A DNA stretch of 64,000 nt from Phenylobacterium parvum (GCF_003150835.1 NZ_CP029479.1:1426001-1490000); one strand, 5' to 3'. Counted from the first letter of the stretch, positions 39,039-49,942 are shown. Translations and numbers: made by a program. The notes: a model not told the origin generated them from the sequence alone.

Positions 39039-41324
39039 TCACTGGGTGAAGAGGGCCGCCCCGCCGTCCCTCAGGTGGCTGCGCGCCGCCGCAGGCTCGA
39101 ACACCGCCCCCGCGGCGAGCAGGGCCTCGATCCGGTTGGCGTCGAGGCCGAATTCGGCGAGGACCTGCCGGGTGTGCTCCCCGGCGTCCGGGACCGGGAA
39201 ACGGAACCCTCCGGGGGTGCGTGAGAAGTCGGCATAGCTGCGCACGCCCACCGCCTCGCCGAGGCGGCCATGCCGCCAGGCCTCGAAGACCCGGTTCTCC
39301 GCCAGCCATCCGTCCTCGTACGCCTCATAGCCACGGACGCACGGGGCGCAGGGAACCCCGGCCTGTCCCAGGCGCGCCAGGGCGTCATCCCGCGACAGCT
39401 GCGCCAGCGTCTCGGCGAGACGTCTGGCGAGGAAACCTTCCGGCTCGGCGCAGAGGGCTTCCCGGGGATCGGCGTCGAGGCCAAGGGCGCCAAGAAGGGC
39501 GCCGGCCTCCTCGACCGTCTCGGCCGCGAGCGCGATCCATCCGTCGCGGCATTCGTAGTATCGCTGCGCCGCGCTCAGACCCAGGCAATCGACGCCGCCC
39601 GACGGCGCCGCCGGCCGGCCCGGATAGTCGACCACCTCGCCCAGCTGGAAGGTCAGGCTCTGGGCCAGAAGGCTGGTGATGACCTCCTGCCCCTCCCCTG
39701 TCCGCCGGCGGGCGTTGAGGGCCGAGATGATGCCGAAGGCGACGACGCCGGCCGTGGCTACGTCGTTGACGGCGATGGTGTGCAGGACCGGCTCGGCCGC
39801 CCCTCCCTGGGCCGCCATCATGCCGCCCTCGGCCTGGAGGAGGGGATCGAAGCCCGGCAGGGGCGCGCGGGGCCCGGCGTCGCCGTAGGCGTTGACCGAG
39901 CAGCTGATGATCCGCGGATTGACCTGCCGCAGGGCCTCGTAGTCGACGCCGAGGCGCTTGCGCACGCCGAAGCGGTAGTTGTCGAGGACCACGTCGGACT
40001 GGCGGACGAGGTCGAGGAACATGTCCTTCGCACCCGGTTGCTTGAGGTCGAGCCCCAGTCCGCGCTTGCCCCGGTTGCAGGCCAGGAAGGGGCCGCCGTC
40101 AGAGCGGAAGGGATCCCCCTCTGGCGACTCGATCTTGATGACCTCCGCGCCCAGGTTGGCCAGGACCGCCCCGGCCAGGGCGCCGGCGATGACCGAGCCC
40201 ATGTCGAGGACCTTCACGCCCTCCAGGGGCCTGCGGGAGCCCTCCCCCTGCGCCGCAAGGGCAGGCGCCGTCCAGGCGGGCAAGACGCCGGCCGCTGGCA
40301 GGGCGCGGATCGAGGCCGGAGTGGCGGAAAGCCGGGCCGGCGGGCCGGGCATGGCCACCCTGCCCCGGACGGGATCGTCAAACTCGAGCCTGAGCCCGGC
40401 GTGACGGACGGCCTCGCCGGCGAACCAGGCCTTGCGGTCCCCTACCGGGGCGCAGGGCACCCCGGCCTCCCCGAGGAGGCCCAGCCAGTGGCGTCTCGGC
40501 TGGCTGAGGAAGACCTCTTCCAGCACCTCGAGGGCGAGGCCCGGATTGAGCAACAGGGTCTCCCAGTGCGCGCCGAGGCCCAGGGCGTCGATGGCCTTAC
40601 GGAAGAAGGGCATGAAGAGGGTGGCCATGAAGAACCACTCGCCATCCCCGCACCGGTAGAGGCGATAGCTGGGCGAGGCGCCCTGGGGCGCGCCGCGCGG
40701 CAGGCGGGGCTGGTCGAGAACCATGACCACGCCGCCCACCTCCGACACCCCATGCAGGCCGCTGACCGTCACCGCCTGGCCCTGCCCCGAGGCGCCGCGC
40801 TCATAGAGGGCGGCCCCCATGGCGCCTGCCGCCATCACCGCCTGGCCATACCAGCCGAGGGGAAGGATGAGGTGAACGGGGCTGTCGCCGTAGGCGCCCT
40901 GGCGGAAGGCGATACCCGACACCGCCGCCAGAAGGCTGTGGCGGGGCGGCAGCCGGCTCCAGCGCCCCTGGGTCCCGTAGGGCGGCATCCAGACGTGGAT
41001 CAGGTGCGGCGCGCCCTCGCGCAGGCTGGCGGCGTCCAAGCCGAGCGCCTCGAGGTCGCCGGGCGGATGGTCGAAAACCGCGATGTCGGCGGCCCGCGCA
41101 AGGTCCCGCGCCCGCGCCAGGTCCGCGGGGTCCGAAAGGTCCAGGGTCACGACGGTCTTGTTCCGGTTCCAGGCGGGATAGCCGGGATGGTCCTTCAACC
41201 GGTCGCCTCCAGGCGGCTCGATCTTGACCACCTCGGCCTCGAAGTCGCCCAACAGCATGCAGGCCATCGGCCCGGCCACGCCCTGCGTGAAATCGGCGAT
41301 CCGAACGCCCATGTAGGCCGACAT
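39039..41324 (-). CDS. Fused double CaiB/BaiF-family CoA-transferase
   Basis: Class III CoA-transferases move CoA between carboxylic acids through an aspartyl-CoA thioester intermediate. This 761-residue protein contains two full family domains, about residues 5-345 and 366-755, each starting with the typical VRIADFTQGVAGPMACMLLGDFEAEVVKIE-like Rossmann segment (given here in short: residues 7-36 and 370-399). In the second domain the expected catalytic aspartate is Asp521 in AVNDVATAG, preceded by PGFDPLLQAEGG. In the first domain the aligned position is Trp158 (PLGWYGQAV) and the PGFD motif is lost, so that half is probably not catalytic. Tandem fused forms exist; the substrate is unknown. 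It lies between rnj and mce, where I do not expect it in relatives. Confidence 0.88.
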   Translation of the reverse strand: MSAYMGVRIADFTQGVAGPMACMLLGDFEAEVVKIEPPGGDRLKDHPGYPAWNRNKTVVTLDLSDPADLARARDLARAADIAVFDHPPGDLEALGLDAASLREGAPHLIHVWMPPYGTQGRWSRLPPRHSLLAAVSGIAFRQGAYGDSPVHLILPLGWYGQAVMAAGAMGAALYERGASGQGQAVTVSGLHGVSEVGGVVMVLDQPRLPRGAPQGASPSYRLYRCGDGEWFFMATLFMPFFRKAIDALGLGAHWETLLLNPGLALEVLEEVFLSQPRRHWLGLLGEAGVPCAPVGDRKAWFAGEAVRHAGLRLEFDDPVRGRVAMPGPPARLSATPASIRALPAAGVLPAWTAPALAAQGEGSRRPLEGVKVLDMGSVIAGALAGAVLANLGAEVIKIESPEGDPFRSDGGPFLACNRGKRGLGLDLKQPGAKDMFLDLVRQSDVVLDNYRFGVRKRLGVDYEALRQVNPRIISCSVNAYGDAGPRAPLPGFDPLLQAEGGMMAAQGGAAEPVLHTIAVNDVATAGVVAFGIISALNARRRTGEGQEVITSLLAQSLTFQLGEVVDYPGRPAAPSGGVDCLGLSAAQRYYECRDGWIALAAETVEEAGALLGALGLDADPREALCAEPEGFLARRLAETLAQLSRDDALARLGQAGVPCAPCVRGYEAYEDGWLAENRVFEAWRHGRLGEAVGVRSYADFSRTPGGFRFPVPDAGEHTRQVLAEFGLDANRIEALLAAGAVFEPAAARSHLRDGGAALFTQ

Positions 41325-41395
41325 GCCCCGCCCCCCGTCTTGTTCTTGCGACGAGCGTCGGCGAAACCGGGTCGGCTGGCAAGGCCAGCGTCGGG

Positions 41396-43078
41396 TCAGA
41401 GCCTCAGGAGGGTGGCCTGGACGACGGGACGGCGGCCCCAGATGCGCTGGGCGGCCTTCTTCAGGGCGCGGGACATGGCGGCCTCGACCTCGCCGTCGAT
41501 CTCGCGCTGGTCGCCGTCGAGGCGGCGCACGGCGGCCTCCGCAGCATCGGCCAGGTCATCCAGCAGGTCCTCAAGGGGACGCTCCGGATCCCCGGGCAGG
41601 CCGACGGCGCGGACCTGGGGACCCGAGGCGATGCGGCCCCGGCCATCCAGGGCCAGGGCGACATGGAGCACGCCGCTGGAGGCCGCATGACGGCGCTCGC
41701 GCAGGGGCTCTCCGTCCTCGGGCGTCATGAAGCCGGCATCGAGATGGATCCGGCCGGCGGGAACCTCGTCGATCACCGCGGCTCGGCCCGGCGCCAGGCG
41801 GACCATGTCGCCGTTCCGGGGCGCGACGGTCTGGGGCACCTGGAGGTCGCGCGCGAAGGCGGCGTGCTCCAGCAGGTGCCGGCGCTCGCCATGGGTGGGC
41901 ACGGCGATCTTCGGCCGGGCCCAGGCGTACATGTCGGCCAGCTCGTCACGGCAGGGATGACCCGAGACATGGATGCCGGGATGCTCGTGATCGGTGATCA
42001 GGCGCACCCCCCGCTCGGCGAGGCGGTCCTGCATGTTGCGGATGGCGATATCGTTGCCGGGGATGACCCGGCTGGAGAAGATCACGCTGTCCCCGGCGCC
42101 AAGGCGAATGTGCGGATGTGAGCCGTCGGCGATCCGCGAGAGGGCGGCGCGGGGCTCGCCCTGGCTGCCGGTGCACAGCAGGAGCACCTGGTCCGGCGGC
42201 ATATGGGAAGCCTGGGCCTCGGAGATGAAGCCCTGGGAGTCCACGTCCATGCCCACGTGCCGGGCGGCGGCGGCCATACGGATCATGGACCGGCCCACCA
42301 GGCAGATCTTCCGTCCGGCGGCGCGGCCGGCGTGGATCGCGGTCTCCATCCGGGCGACGTTGGAGGCGAAGCAGGCGACGGCCACCCGCCCGGTCTGGGC
42401 GGCGATGACCTTGACGAGTTCCTCGCGGACATCGGCCTCGGATCCCGCCCGCCCGTCGACGAAGACGTTAGTGGAGTCGCAGACCATGGCGAGGACGCCC
42501 TCGTCACCGAGCGTCCTCAGGGTCGCGGCGTCGGTGACCTCCCCCAGCAGGGGCGCCGGGTCGATCTTCCAGTCCCCGGTGTGAAGGACAACCCCCAGGG
42601 GGGTGCGGATCACCAAGCCGTTGGGCTCGGGAATGGAGTGGGTCAGGGTGACCATCTCCACGTCGAAGGGACCCAGGACGATCCGCCCGCCAAGGGGCAC
42701 GACGTTGAGCTCGACCTCATCCTCCAGGTTCCGCTCGCGCAGCTTCTCCCGCAGCAGGAAGGCCGTGAAGGGAGTGGCGTAGAGGGGCGCACGAAGGCGG
42801 GGCCAGAGCCAGGCCACGGCCCCGATGTGGTCCTCGTGGGCATGGGTCAGGACGATGCCGAGGATGTCGTCGGCATGCTCCTCGATGAAGGCCGGATCCG
42901 GGAGGATCACGTCCACCCCGGGGGTGTCCTGTCCGCCGAAGGTGACGCCGAGGTCGGCGACGATCCAGCGCCTCCGGTCCGGCGGGCCGTAGCCGTAGAG
43001 GTTGAAGTTCATGCCGATCTCGCCCGACCCGCCCAGGGGCAGGAAGACAAGCTCGTCGTCAGGACGCGGACCGGCCAA
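41396..43078 (-). CDS. rnj: Ribonuclease J
   Basis: RNase J is an mRNA and rRNA processing enzyme with endonuclease and 5'-to-3' exonuclease activity. The 560-residue metallo-beta-lactamase/beta-CASP protein has the zinc motif His79-A-His81-E-Asp83-His84, the beta-CASP segment with LLLCTGSQGEPRAAL, the motif SGHPCRDELADMY and a C-terminal domain. The start is TTG at 43076-43078, directly after the coaX TAG; GGGGAG seven bases upstream supports it. The order coaX-rnj is usual in alphaproteobacteria. Confidence 0.94.
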   Translation of the reverse strand: MAGPRPDDELVFLPLGGSGEIGMNFNLYGYGPPDRRRWIVADLGVTFGGQDTPGVDVILPDPAFIEEHADDILGIVLTHAHEDHIGAVAWLWPRLRAPLYATPFTAFLLREKLRERNLEDEVELNVVPLGGRIVLGPFDVEMVTLTHSIPEPNGLVIRTPLGVVLHTGDWKIDPAPLLGEVTDAATLRTLGDEGVLAMVCDSTNVFVDGRAGSEADVREELVKVIAAQTGRVAVACFASNVARMETAIHAGRAAGRKICLVGRSMIRMAAAARHVGMDVDSQGFISEAQASHMPPDQVLLLCTGSQGEPRAALSRIADGSHPHIRLGAGDSVIFSSRVIPGNDIAIRNMQDRLAERGVRLITDHEHPGIHVSGHPCRDELADMYAWARPKIAVPTHGERRHLLEHAAFARDLQVPQTVAPRNGDMVRLAPGRAAVIDEVPAGRIHLDAGFMTPEDGEPLRERRHAASSGVLHVALALDGRGRIASGPQVRAVGLPGDPERPLEDLLDDLADAAEAAVRRLDGDQREIDGEVEAAMSRALKKAAQRIWGRRPVVQATLLRL

Positions 43079-43852
43079 CTAGAGGCTCCCCGAATTGCGG
43101 CGATGGATCTCCAGCATGCCACGGATGGTCAGGTCGGAGTCGAAATGGTCGATGGCGGCCGTCGCGCCATGGAAGAGCGAGGCCACGCCGCCCGTCGCGA
43201 CAACCGTCATGGGACGGCCCCACTCGGCCTTGATGCGGGCGATGAGCCCTTCGATCAGGGCGATGTAGCCCCAGAAGACACCGGCCTGCATGGCGCCCAC
43301 CGTATCCCGCCCGATGGCCCGCTCGGGCCGGCGGATAGCCACCCGGGGCAGCTTGGCGGCGGCGGCGTGCAGAGCCTCCATGGACAGGTTGATGCCCGGC
43401 GCGATCACCCCGCCCTCGAACCCGCCGTCGGCGGCGATCACGTCAAAGGTGGTGGCGGTTCCGGAGTCGATGACGATCAGATCGCCGGGATAGACGGCAT
43501 GGGCGCCGATCGCGTTGACCAGCCGGTCAGCGCCGGCCTCGGACGGCTTTTCCAGCCGGACAGGGATGCCAAGATCGACATTCTCGCCGATCACCAGGGG
43601 CTCCACCTTGAGGTAGCGGCGGGCCAGGTTGCGGAGGTTGAAGATCGACTGGGGCACCACGCTGGAAATGATGCAGGCGTCCAGCATCTCGAACTTCAGG
43701 TCGGCCATGGCCAGCAGCTGGTAGAGCCAGACGGCGTATTCATCCCCCGTCCGCGTGGACTGGGTGGCGGTGCGCCACTGGGCGATCCAGTCCTTCCCGT
43801 CATGGACGGCGAAGAGGGTGTTGGTGTTGCCCTGCTCGATCGCCAGCAGCAT
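43079..43852 (-). CDS. coaX: Type III pantothenate kinase
   Basis: CoaX phosphorylates pantothenate, the first step of coenzyme A synthesis. It is the feedback-insensitive ASKHA-fold type. The 257-residue protein begins with the nucleotide motif [13 protein letters not shown], in which Glu6 stands where most members have Asp. It contains [12 protein letters not shown] and [11 protein letters not shown]. It is translationally linked to birA (1-base stop/start overlap) and to rnj. Confidence 0.94.
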   Translation of the reverse strand: MLLAIEQGNTNTLFAVHDGKDWIAQWRTATQSTRTGDEYAVWLYQLLAMADLKFEMLDACIISSVVPQSIFNLRNLARRYLKVEPLVIGENVDLGIPVRLEKPSEAGADRLVNAIGAHAVYPGDLIVIDSGTATTFDVIAADGGFEGGVIAPGINLSMEALHAAAAKLPRVAIRRPERAIGRDTVGAMQAGVFWGYIALIEGLIARIKAEWGRPMTVVATGGVASLFHGATAAIDHFDSDLTIRGMLEIHRRNSGSL

Positions 43853-44595
43853 CAGCTTTCTCCGAAAAAGACGTCGCCGGCCGTGATCCGGACGGCATCG
43901 CCTGTCTCGAGGCGCAGCCGCAGGGCGCCGTCGGCCTCCAGAGCCTCGGCGGCGCCAGAAAGGGTCCGGTCCGGGAGACGCGCCGTGCAGGGCCCGCCAA
44001 GACCCTCGGCAAGCCGGGTCCAGGCCTCGCCGACAGGAGGAAAGCCCTCGCGGGTCCAGATCTGCCGCCAGGCCTCGAAGCGCATGGCCAGGGACGCCAG
44101 GAAGTCGCCCGGTGGGAGCGTTCCAAAGCCGGGAAAGTCCGCCAGGGCCGCAGCGGGGCGCTCGACCTGGTCGCGGGGCGGGGCGACGGCGAGGTTTACC
44201 CCGACGCCCACCGCCAGCCAGAGCCCTCCGCCGGGACGGGCGCCGGACTCCACGAGGATCCCCGCGACCTTGCCGCCGGCGGCGTAGAGGTCATTGGGCC
44301 AGCGCAGGCGGGCGACCTCAGCCCCAACCCGGGCGTTCACGGTCTCGCAGAGGGCCACGGCGGCGACGAAGGAGACCTGGGCCGCCTCGGCCGGCGGCAG
44401 GTCGAGGGGGGTCAGGAGGGTGGCCGCAAGATTGCCGCCGCCGCCCCTCCAGGGACGCCCGCGTCGACCGCGCCCCGCCGTCTGCTCCAGGGCGTGGATC
44501 CAGACCGGACCGAAGTCGCCCGCCTCTGCCCGACGCCGGGCCTCGGCGTTGGTCGAGTCGAGGACGGCGTGGCTCTCGATGGGCGGAACGCTCAC
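43852..44595 (-). CDS. birA: Biotin-[acetyl-CoA-carboxylase] ligase
   Basis: BirA activates biotin as biotinyl-AMP and attaches it to the carboxyl carrier protein. The 247-residue protein has the biotinyl-AMP loop GRGRRGRPW (residues 41-49), [18 protein letters not shown] and a small C-terminal domain. There is no N-terminal helix-turn-helix, so it is the monofunctional class I ligase and does not repress biotin genes itself. Its ATG abuts the nuoN stop, and it seems to ride on the nuo transcript. Confidence 0.93.
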   Translation of the reverse strand: MSVPPIESHAVLDSTNAEARRRAEAGDFGPVWIHALEQTAGRGRRGRPWRGGGGNLAATLLTPLDLPPAEAAQVSFVAAVALCETVNARVGAEVARLRWPNDLYAAGGKVAGILVESGARPGGGLWLAVGVGVNLAVAPPRDQVERPAAALADFPGFGTLPPGDFLASLAMRFEAWRQIWTREGFPPVGEAWTRLAEGLGGPCTARLPDRTLSGAAEALEADGALRLRLETGDAVRITAGDVFFGES

Positions 44596-46032
44596 CTAGC
44601 CCAGGCCAAGGGCGGCGGCGGCCGCCTTTGCGTAACGGTCGATGAAGGGCATCAGGGCCAGCACCAGCGGGAAGGTGAAGGCCGCGGCGCCGACCGCAAT
44701 GGCGCCGGCCTCGACCGGCGGACGGTCGGTCTGGCCGGGGGCCGGGTCGAACCACATCACCTTGACGAGGCGCAGGTAGTAGAAGGCAGCGATCACGCTG
44801 CCGACCAGGGCGGCCACGGCCGACCAGAGCAGGATGGGATCGCCGGCGTTCACCGCCGCCATGAAGACGTAGTACTTCCCCCAGAACCCGGCGAAGGGCG
44901 GCAGGCCCAGGCCGGACAGGGCGAAGACCGTCAGGGCGAGGCTGAGCCAGGGCCGCTGCTGGAAGAGCCCCGCCATGTCGTCGAGGGTCTCGAGGGGGCG
45001 GCCGTTGCGCGACAGGGCCGACAGGCAGGCGAACAAGCCGATCACCGCCACGGTGTAGAGGGCCATGAAGACCAGCATGGCCTGCACGCCCTGGGCGGTT
45101 CCCGCCGCAAGGCCGAGCACGGCGTAGCCGACATTGGCGATGGAGGAATAGGCCCAGAGGCGCTTGAGGTTGGTCTGGGCCAGGCCCGCCAGGGCGCCGA
45201 CGGCCACCGAGGCCAGGGCGATGAGGATCAGGACCTGGCGCCACTGCGGGATGGCCTCGGGGAAGGCCTCGGCCAGGACCCGGGCGAAGAGCAGCATTGC
45301 CGCCAGCTTGGGCGCGCCAGCGAAGAAGGCCACCACCGGGGTCGGGGCGCCCTCGTAGACGTCCGGCGTCCACATGTGGAAGGGGGCGGCGGAGACCTTG
45401 AAGGCCAGGCCGCAGATCATGAAGACCAGCCCGAACAGGACGCCCGTCCCGGCCTCGCCCTTCACCGCCGCGGCGATATCGGCGAAGCCGATGGCGCCGG
45501 CGAAGCCGTAGACCAGGGAAGCGCCGTAGAGCAGGAGGCCCGAGGACAGGGCGCCGAGCACGAAGTACTTGAGGCCCGCCTCTGAGGCCTTGGCGTCGTC
45601 GCGCTGCAGGGCGGCCAGGACGTAGAGGGCCAGGGACTGGAGCTCCACGCCGATGTAGAGGCTGAGGAGGTCCCCTGCCCCGGCCATCATGCCCATGCCG
45701 AGCGCGGCGAGCAGGATCAGGACCGGGAACTCGAAATGGCGGATGCCGCGCCGCTCGAACCAGCCCTGTCCAAGGGGGATGGCGACCAGGCTGCCGAGGC
45801 AGATCACCACCTGGGCGAAGACCGAAGCGGCGTCAGCCGTGAGGGCGCCGGAGAAGGCCTGGCCCTGGGGGCCGGTCACCGCGGCGACCGCCGAGGCGGC
45901 CAGCGCCGCCATTGCTCCGTAACCGACGAGGCGTTCGGGTCGAGCCATGAAAGCGCCGGCGACCAGGAGGAAGAGCGCGGCGCCGGCGAGGATCAGCAGC
46001 GGCGTGGCGATGGCGAGGTCAGTGGCGAACAT
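44596..46032 (-). CDS. nuoN: NADH-quinone oxidoreductase subunit N
   Basis: NuoN is one of three antiporter-like proton-pumping subunits of complex I. The 478-residue protein has about 14 transmembrane helices, with the conserved charged positions in GVELQSLALYVLAAL (Glu), the broken-helix region KVSAAPFHMWTPDVYEGAPTPV and the Lys in TNLKRLWAYSSIANVG. Last gene of the nuo series, 21 bases after nuoM. Confidence 0.96.
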   Translation of the reverse strand: MFATDLAIATPLLILAGAALFLLVAGAFMARPERLVGYGAMAALAASAVAAVTGPQGQAFSGALTADAASVFAQVVICLGSLVAIPLGQGWFERRGIRHFEFPVLILLAALGMGMMAGAGDLLSLYIGVELQSLALYVLAALQRDDAKASEAGLKYFVLGALSSGLLLYGASLVYGFAGAIGFADIAAAVKGEAGTGVLFGLVFMICGLAFKVSAAPFHMWTPDVYEGAPTPVVAFFAGAPKLAAMLLFARVLAEAFPEAIPQWRQVLILIALASVAVGALAGLAQTNLKRLWAYSSIANVGYAVLGLAAGTAQGVQAMLVFMALYTVAVIGLFACLSALSRNGRPLETLDDMAGLFQQRPWLSLALTVFALSGLGLPPFAGFWGKYYVFMAAVNAGDPILLWSAVAALVGSVIAAFYYLRLVKVMWFDPAPGQTDRPPVEAGAIAVGAAAFTFPLVLALMPFIDRYAKAAAAALGLG

Positions 46033-46053
46033 GGCGGTTTCCTTCGGCCTCCG

Positions 46054-47538
46054 TCAGTTTCCAACCGCAGTGCGGAAGGCGTCGAGAAGGCCGTCGACTG
46101 AACTGGCGGTGACGTTGAAGACGAGGCCCGGCTGGAAGCCCAGCCAGAGGGTGGCGATCACCAGGGGAACGAAGATCAGGATCTCGCGGAGGTCGACATC
46201 GGTGATGTCGGCGAGGGCCGGGTTGGTCATCTCGCCGAACACCACGCGCCGGTAAAGGGTCAGTGCGTAGACCGCCGACAGGATGACCCCGGTGGTCGCC
46301 GCGACCGCCGTCCAGGTGGAGCTGAAATAGACCCCGGTGAGGGTCATGATCTCGCCGACGAAGCCCGAGGTGCCCGGCAGGCCCACATTGCCCATGGTGA
46401 AGAGCAGGAAGATGGCGGCGTAGATGGGCATGCGCTTCACGAGGCCGCCGTAGAAGGCGATCTCGCGGGTGTGCATCCGGTCATAGACCACGCCGACGCA
46501 GAGGAAGAGCGCACCGGAGATGATCCCGTGGCTGAGCATCTGGAAGATCGCGCCCTGCACGCCGACGACGTCGAAGGAGAAGATGCCCATGGTCACGAAG
46601 CCCATGTGGGCCACCGAGGAATAGGCGATGAGCTTCTTGATGTCGGTCTGCCGGAAGGCCACCAGCGAGGTGTAGATGATGGCGATGGCCGACAGCGCGA
46701 AGACCAGGGGCGCGAAGGCCTCGGAGGCGTCCGGGAACATGGGCAGGCTGAAGCGCAGGAAGCCGTAGCCGCCCATCTTCAGGAGAATGCCGGCCAGGAT
46801 GACCGAGCCGGCGGTCGGTGCCTCGACGTGGGCGTCGGGAAGCCATGTGTGGACCGGCCACATGGGCATCTTCACCGCGAAGGAGGCGAAGAAGGCCAGC
46901 CAGAGCCAGGTCTGCATCCAGGGCTCGAAGCGGAAGGTCATCAGGTCCGGGATGGAGCTGGTGCCCGAGGCCCCGATCATGGCCAGCACCGCCGCCAGCA
47001 TCAGGACCGAGCCCAGCAGGGTGTAGAGGAAGAACTTGAAGGCCGCGTAGACCCGCCGCTTGCCGCCCCAGATGCCAATGATCAGGAACATGGGCGCGAG
47101 GCCGAACTCGAAGAAGACGTAGAAAAGCACCAGGTCGAGGGCGCAGAAGACGCCGATGACCAGGGCCTCGAGCAGCAGGAAGGCGACCATGTAGGAGGTC
47201 ACCCGGTTCTCCACCGACTTCCAGGAGGCGGCGATGCACAGCGGGGTCAGGAAGGCGGTCAGGAGGACGAACAGGACCGAGATCCCGTCGACGCCCATCC
47301 GGTAGTGGAGCCCGGCGAACCAGGGGATGTCCTCCACGAACTGGAAGCCGCCGTTCGCATTGTCGAACCGCAGGGTCAGGAGGACGGACAGGCCCAGGGT
47401 GACCAGGCTGGTCCCGAAAGCGATCCAGCGCGCCAGCCCATCGCCCCGCGCAGAGGCCGGGCGGCCAGCCGTGAGGGCCAGGATCAGGGCGGCGCCCAGG
47501 ACGGGCGAGAAGGTGATGAGGGAGAGGATGCCGGTCAT
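46054..47538 (-). CDS. nuoM: NADH-quinone oxidoreductase subunit M
   Basis: NuoM is an antiporter-like proton channel subunit. The 494-residue product has about 14 membrane helices, the essential Glu in [16 protein letters not shown], the broken helix with [21 protein letters not shown] and the Lys in [16 protein letters not shown]. It is 13 bases downstream of nuoL. Confidence 0.97.
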   Translation of the reverse strand: MTGILSLITFSPVLGAALILALTAGRPASARGDGLARWIAFGTSLVTLGLSVLLTLRFDNANGGFQFVEDIPWFAGLHYRMGVDGISVLFVLLTAFLTPLCIAASWKSVENRVTSYMVAFLLLEALVIGVFCALDLVLFYVFFEFGLAPMFLIIGIWGGKRRVYAAFKFFLYTLLGSVLMLAAVLAMIGASGTSSIPDLMTFRFEPWMQTWLWLAFFASFAVKMPMWPVHTWLPDAHVEAPTAGSVILAGILLKMGGYGFLRFSLPMFPDASEAFAPLVFALSAIAIIYTSLVAFRQTDIKKLIAYSSVAHMGFVTMGIFSFDVVGVQGAIFQMLSHGIISGALFLCVGVVYDRMHTREIAFYGGLVKRMPIYAAIFLLFTMGNVGLPGTSGFVGEIMTLTGVYFSSTWTAVAATTGVILSAVYALTLYRRVVFGEMTNPALADITDVDLREILIFVPLVIATLWLGFQPGLVFNVTASSVDGLLDAFRTAVGN

Positions 47539-47551
47539 TGTCTCGCCCTCC

Positions 47552-49624
47552 TCAAGCCCGCCAGGCCCAGAGGGCGAAGGTCAGGAGACCCGCTACCCCG
47601 AGCAGCATGACGAAGGCGTAGTGATACAGAAAGCCGGTCTGGAGCCGTCCCGTGCGGCGGCCCAGGGCGTAGGAGACCGCCGAGACGCCGTCCGGGCCGA
47701 GGCCGTCGATGATCTTCTGGTCCCCGACCTTCCAGAACAGGTCGCCCAGGAGCTTGGCCGCACGGACGAAGGTGGCCTGGTAGAGCTCGTCGAAGAACCA
47801 CTTGTTGTAGAGGAAGGACCAGACAGGCCCGCGCCGAGCGGCGATCCGCGCGCCCATGCCCTCGCGGGCGATATAGACGTACCAGGCGACGGCGAAGCCG
47901 ATGGCCGAGACCACCAGGGGCGCCCAGAGGACCCAGGCGGGGGCGTGGTGGGCGTGCTCGAGCACCTTGTTGGCCGGGGCGTTGTAGATGGCGCCGCGCC
48001 AGAAGGCGTCCCGGCCCTCGCCGACGAACTTCTCGACGAAGACGTAGCCCGCGCCGATGGCGCCAAGCGACAAGAGCAGGATGGGCGCCAACATGGAGGC
48101 CGGGCTCTCGTGCGGGGTATGCGCCCCGTGGCCATGTCCGTGGTCGTCGTGGGCGTGAGCGTGGCCATGGTCGTCCTGCGCGTGGGCATGGGCGTCGGCA
48201 TGATCGTCGTGGCCATGCGCGCCCTCCCCGGCCCACTTCGGGGTCCCGTGGAAGGTCATGAAGGCCAGGCGCCAGGAATAGAACGCCGTCAGGCCGGCGG
48301 CGATCAGGCTGACCATGAAGGCGAAGGCCGCCACACCGCCGTGCGAGGACGCCGCCGCCCAGGCCGACTCGATGATGGTGTCCTTCGAGTAGAAGCCGGC
48401 GAGGCCCAGGTGCAGGCTGGGAATGCCGAAGCCGGTGATGGCCAGGGTGCCGATGGTCATGACCGCGTAGGTCACCGGGAGGTAACGCCAGAGGCCGCCC
48501 ATACGCCGCATGTCCTGCTCGTGGTGCATGCCGTGGATCACCGAGCCGGCGCCCAGGAACAGCAGCGCCTTGAAGAAGGCGTGCGTGAAGAGGTGGAACA
48601 TCGCCGCCTGGTAGGCGCCCACGCCGGCGGCGAAGAACATGTAGCCGAGCTGGGAACAGGTCGAATAGGCGATGACCCGCTTGATGTCGTTCTGGGCGAG
48701 ACCCACCGTGGCGGCGAACAGGGCCGTGACGGCGCCGATCAGGGTGACGATGTCCCGGGCCACCGGGGCGGCCTCGAACATGGGCGACAAGAGGCAGACC
48801 ATGTAGACGCCGGCCGTCACCATGGTGGCGGCGTGGATCAGGGCCGAGACGGGGGTCGGGCCCTCCATGGCGTCGGGCAGCCAGGTGTGCAGGAAGAACT
48901 GCGCCGACTTGCCCATGGCCCCGATGAAGAGGAGGCCCGCGGCGAGGTCCACCGCTGACCAGTCGTAGCCGATGAAGCGCCACTTGGACCCGGCGATCTC
49001 GTCAATGTGCGAGAAGACCTCGGCGAACTGGATCGAGCCAAACATCCAGAAGACGGTCATGATGCCGAGGGCGAAGCCGAAGTCGCCGACCCGGTTCACC
49101 ACGAAGGCCTTGATGGAGGCGGCGTTTGCGCTGTCCTTGTGGTGCCAGAAACCGATCAGGAGGTAGGAGGCGAGGCCCACGCCCTCCCAACCGAAGAACA
49201 GCTGCATGAAGTCGGCGGCGGTCACCAGGGCCAGCATGGCGAAGGTGAACAGGGACAGGTAGGCGAAGAAGCGCGGCCGGGAGGGATCCTCAGCCATGTA
49301 GCCCCAGCTGTAGATGTGCACGAGGGCCGAGACGCTGGTCACCACCACCAGCATGACGGCGGACAGGCCGTCGAGGCGGATGGCCCAGTTGGAGATGAAC
49401 TCGCCCACATGGATGAAGGGGGCGATCGTCAGGGTGAAGGGCTGGAGCCCGCCCCAGGTCCACTGGGCGAAGACCACCCAGGACAGGACGGCGGACAGGA
49501 CCAGGAGGCCCGTGGTCACCGCCTGGGAGGCCAGGGCCCCAAGGCGGGAGCCGAAGAGGCCGGCGATGAGGGCTCCGGCCAGCGGGCCGAAGACGATCAG
49601 GGGAAGAAGGGCTTGCGCAGTCAT
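47552..49624 (-). CDS. nuoL: NADH-quinone oxidoreductase subunit L, with a His-rich loop
   Basis: NuoL is the distal proton-pumping subunit with the long lateral helix that clamps the membrane arm. The 690-residue protein has the antiporter core (Glu in [17 protein letters not shown], Lys in [16 protein letters not shown], and the region [22 protein letters not shown] shown in part). Between two C-terminal helices, about residues 462-506 (48108-48240), lies an insertion made almost entirely of His, Asp, Ala and Gly, with many HGH, DDH and HAH units. Comparable loops occur in other alphaproteobacterial NuoL proteins as far as I recall; it looks able to bind metal ions, but no role is established. 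Confidence 0.96.
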   Translation of the reverse strand: MTAQALLPLIVFGPLAGALIAGLFGSRLGALASQAVTTGLLVLSAVLSWVVFAQWTWGGLQPFTLTIAPFIHVGEFISNWAIRLDGLSAVMLVVVTSVSALVHIYSWGYMAEDPSRPRFFAYLSLFTFAMLALVTAADFMQLFFGWEGVGLASYLLIGFWHHKDSANAASIKAFVVNRVGDFGFALGIMTVFWMFGSIQFAEVFSHIDEIAGSKWRFIGYDWSAVDLAAGLLFIGAMGKSAQFFLHTWLPDAMEGPTPVSALIHAATMVTAGVYMVCLLSPMFEAAPVARDIVTLIGAVTALFAATVGLAQNDIKRVIAYSTCSQLGYMFFAAGVGAYQAAMFHLFTHAFFKALLFLGAGSVIHGMHHEQDMRRMGGLWRYLPVTYAVMTIGTLAITGFGIPSLHLGLAGFYSKDTIIESAWAAASSHGGVAAFAFMVSLIAAGLTAFYSWRLAFMTFHGTPKWAGEGAHGHDDHADAHAHAQDDHGHAHAHDDHGHGHGAHTPHESPASMLAPILLLSLGAIGAGYVFVEKFVGEGRDAFWRGAIYNAPANKVLEHAHHAPAWVLWAPLVVSAIGFAVAWYVYIAREGMGARIAARRGPVWSFLYNKWFFDELYQATFVRAAKLLGDLFWKVGDQKIIDGLGPDGVSAVSYALGRRTGRLQTGFLYHYAFVMLLGVAGLLTFALWAWRA

Positions 49625-49633
49625 CTCGGGAAA

Positions 49634-49942
49634 TCAGCCCTTCATCACGGAGGCGTCGTCCACGGCGATGTCCCCGCGGTTTCGGAAGAAGGTCACCAGG
49701 ATGGCCAGGCCCACGGCGGCCTCGGCCGCCGCCACGGTCAGGATGAACATGGCGTAGATCTGGCCGACGGCGTTGTGCAGGAAGGCCGAGAAGGCGACGA
49801 AATTGATGTTCACCGCCAGCAGGATGAGCTCGATCGACATCAGGATGACGATGATGTTCTTCCGGTTCACGAAGATCCCGAACACCCCGATGGTGAACAG
49901 GATGGCGGCGACCGCCAGGTAGTGGGACAGACCGATGATCAT
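49634..49942 (-). CDS. nuoK: NADH-quinone oxidoreductase subunit K
   Basis: NuoK is a three-helix subunit (102 residues) of the membrane arm. The conserved glutamates lie in [19 protein letters not shown] and in the third-helix segment [16 protein letters not shown]. It overlaps nuoJ by 4 bases (ATGA) and precedes nuoL by 9. Confidence 0.97.
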   Translation of the reverse strand: MIIGLSHYLAVAAILFTIGVFGIFVNRKNIIVILMSIELILLAVNINFVAFSAFLHNAVGQIYAMFILTVAAAEAAVGLAILVTFFRNRGDIAVDDASVMKG

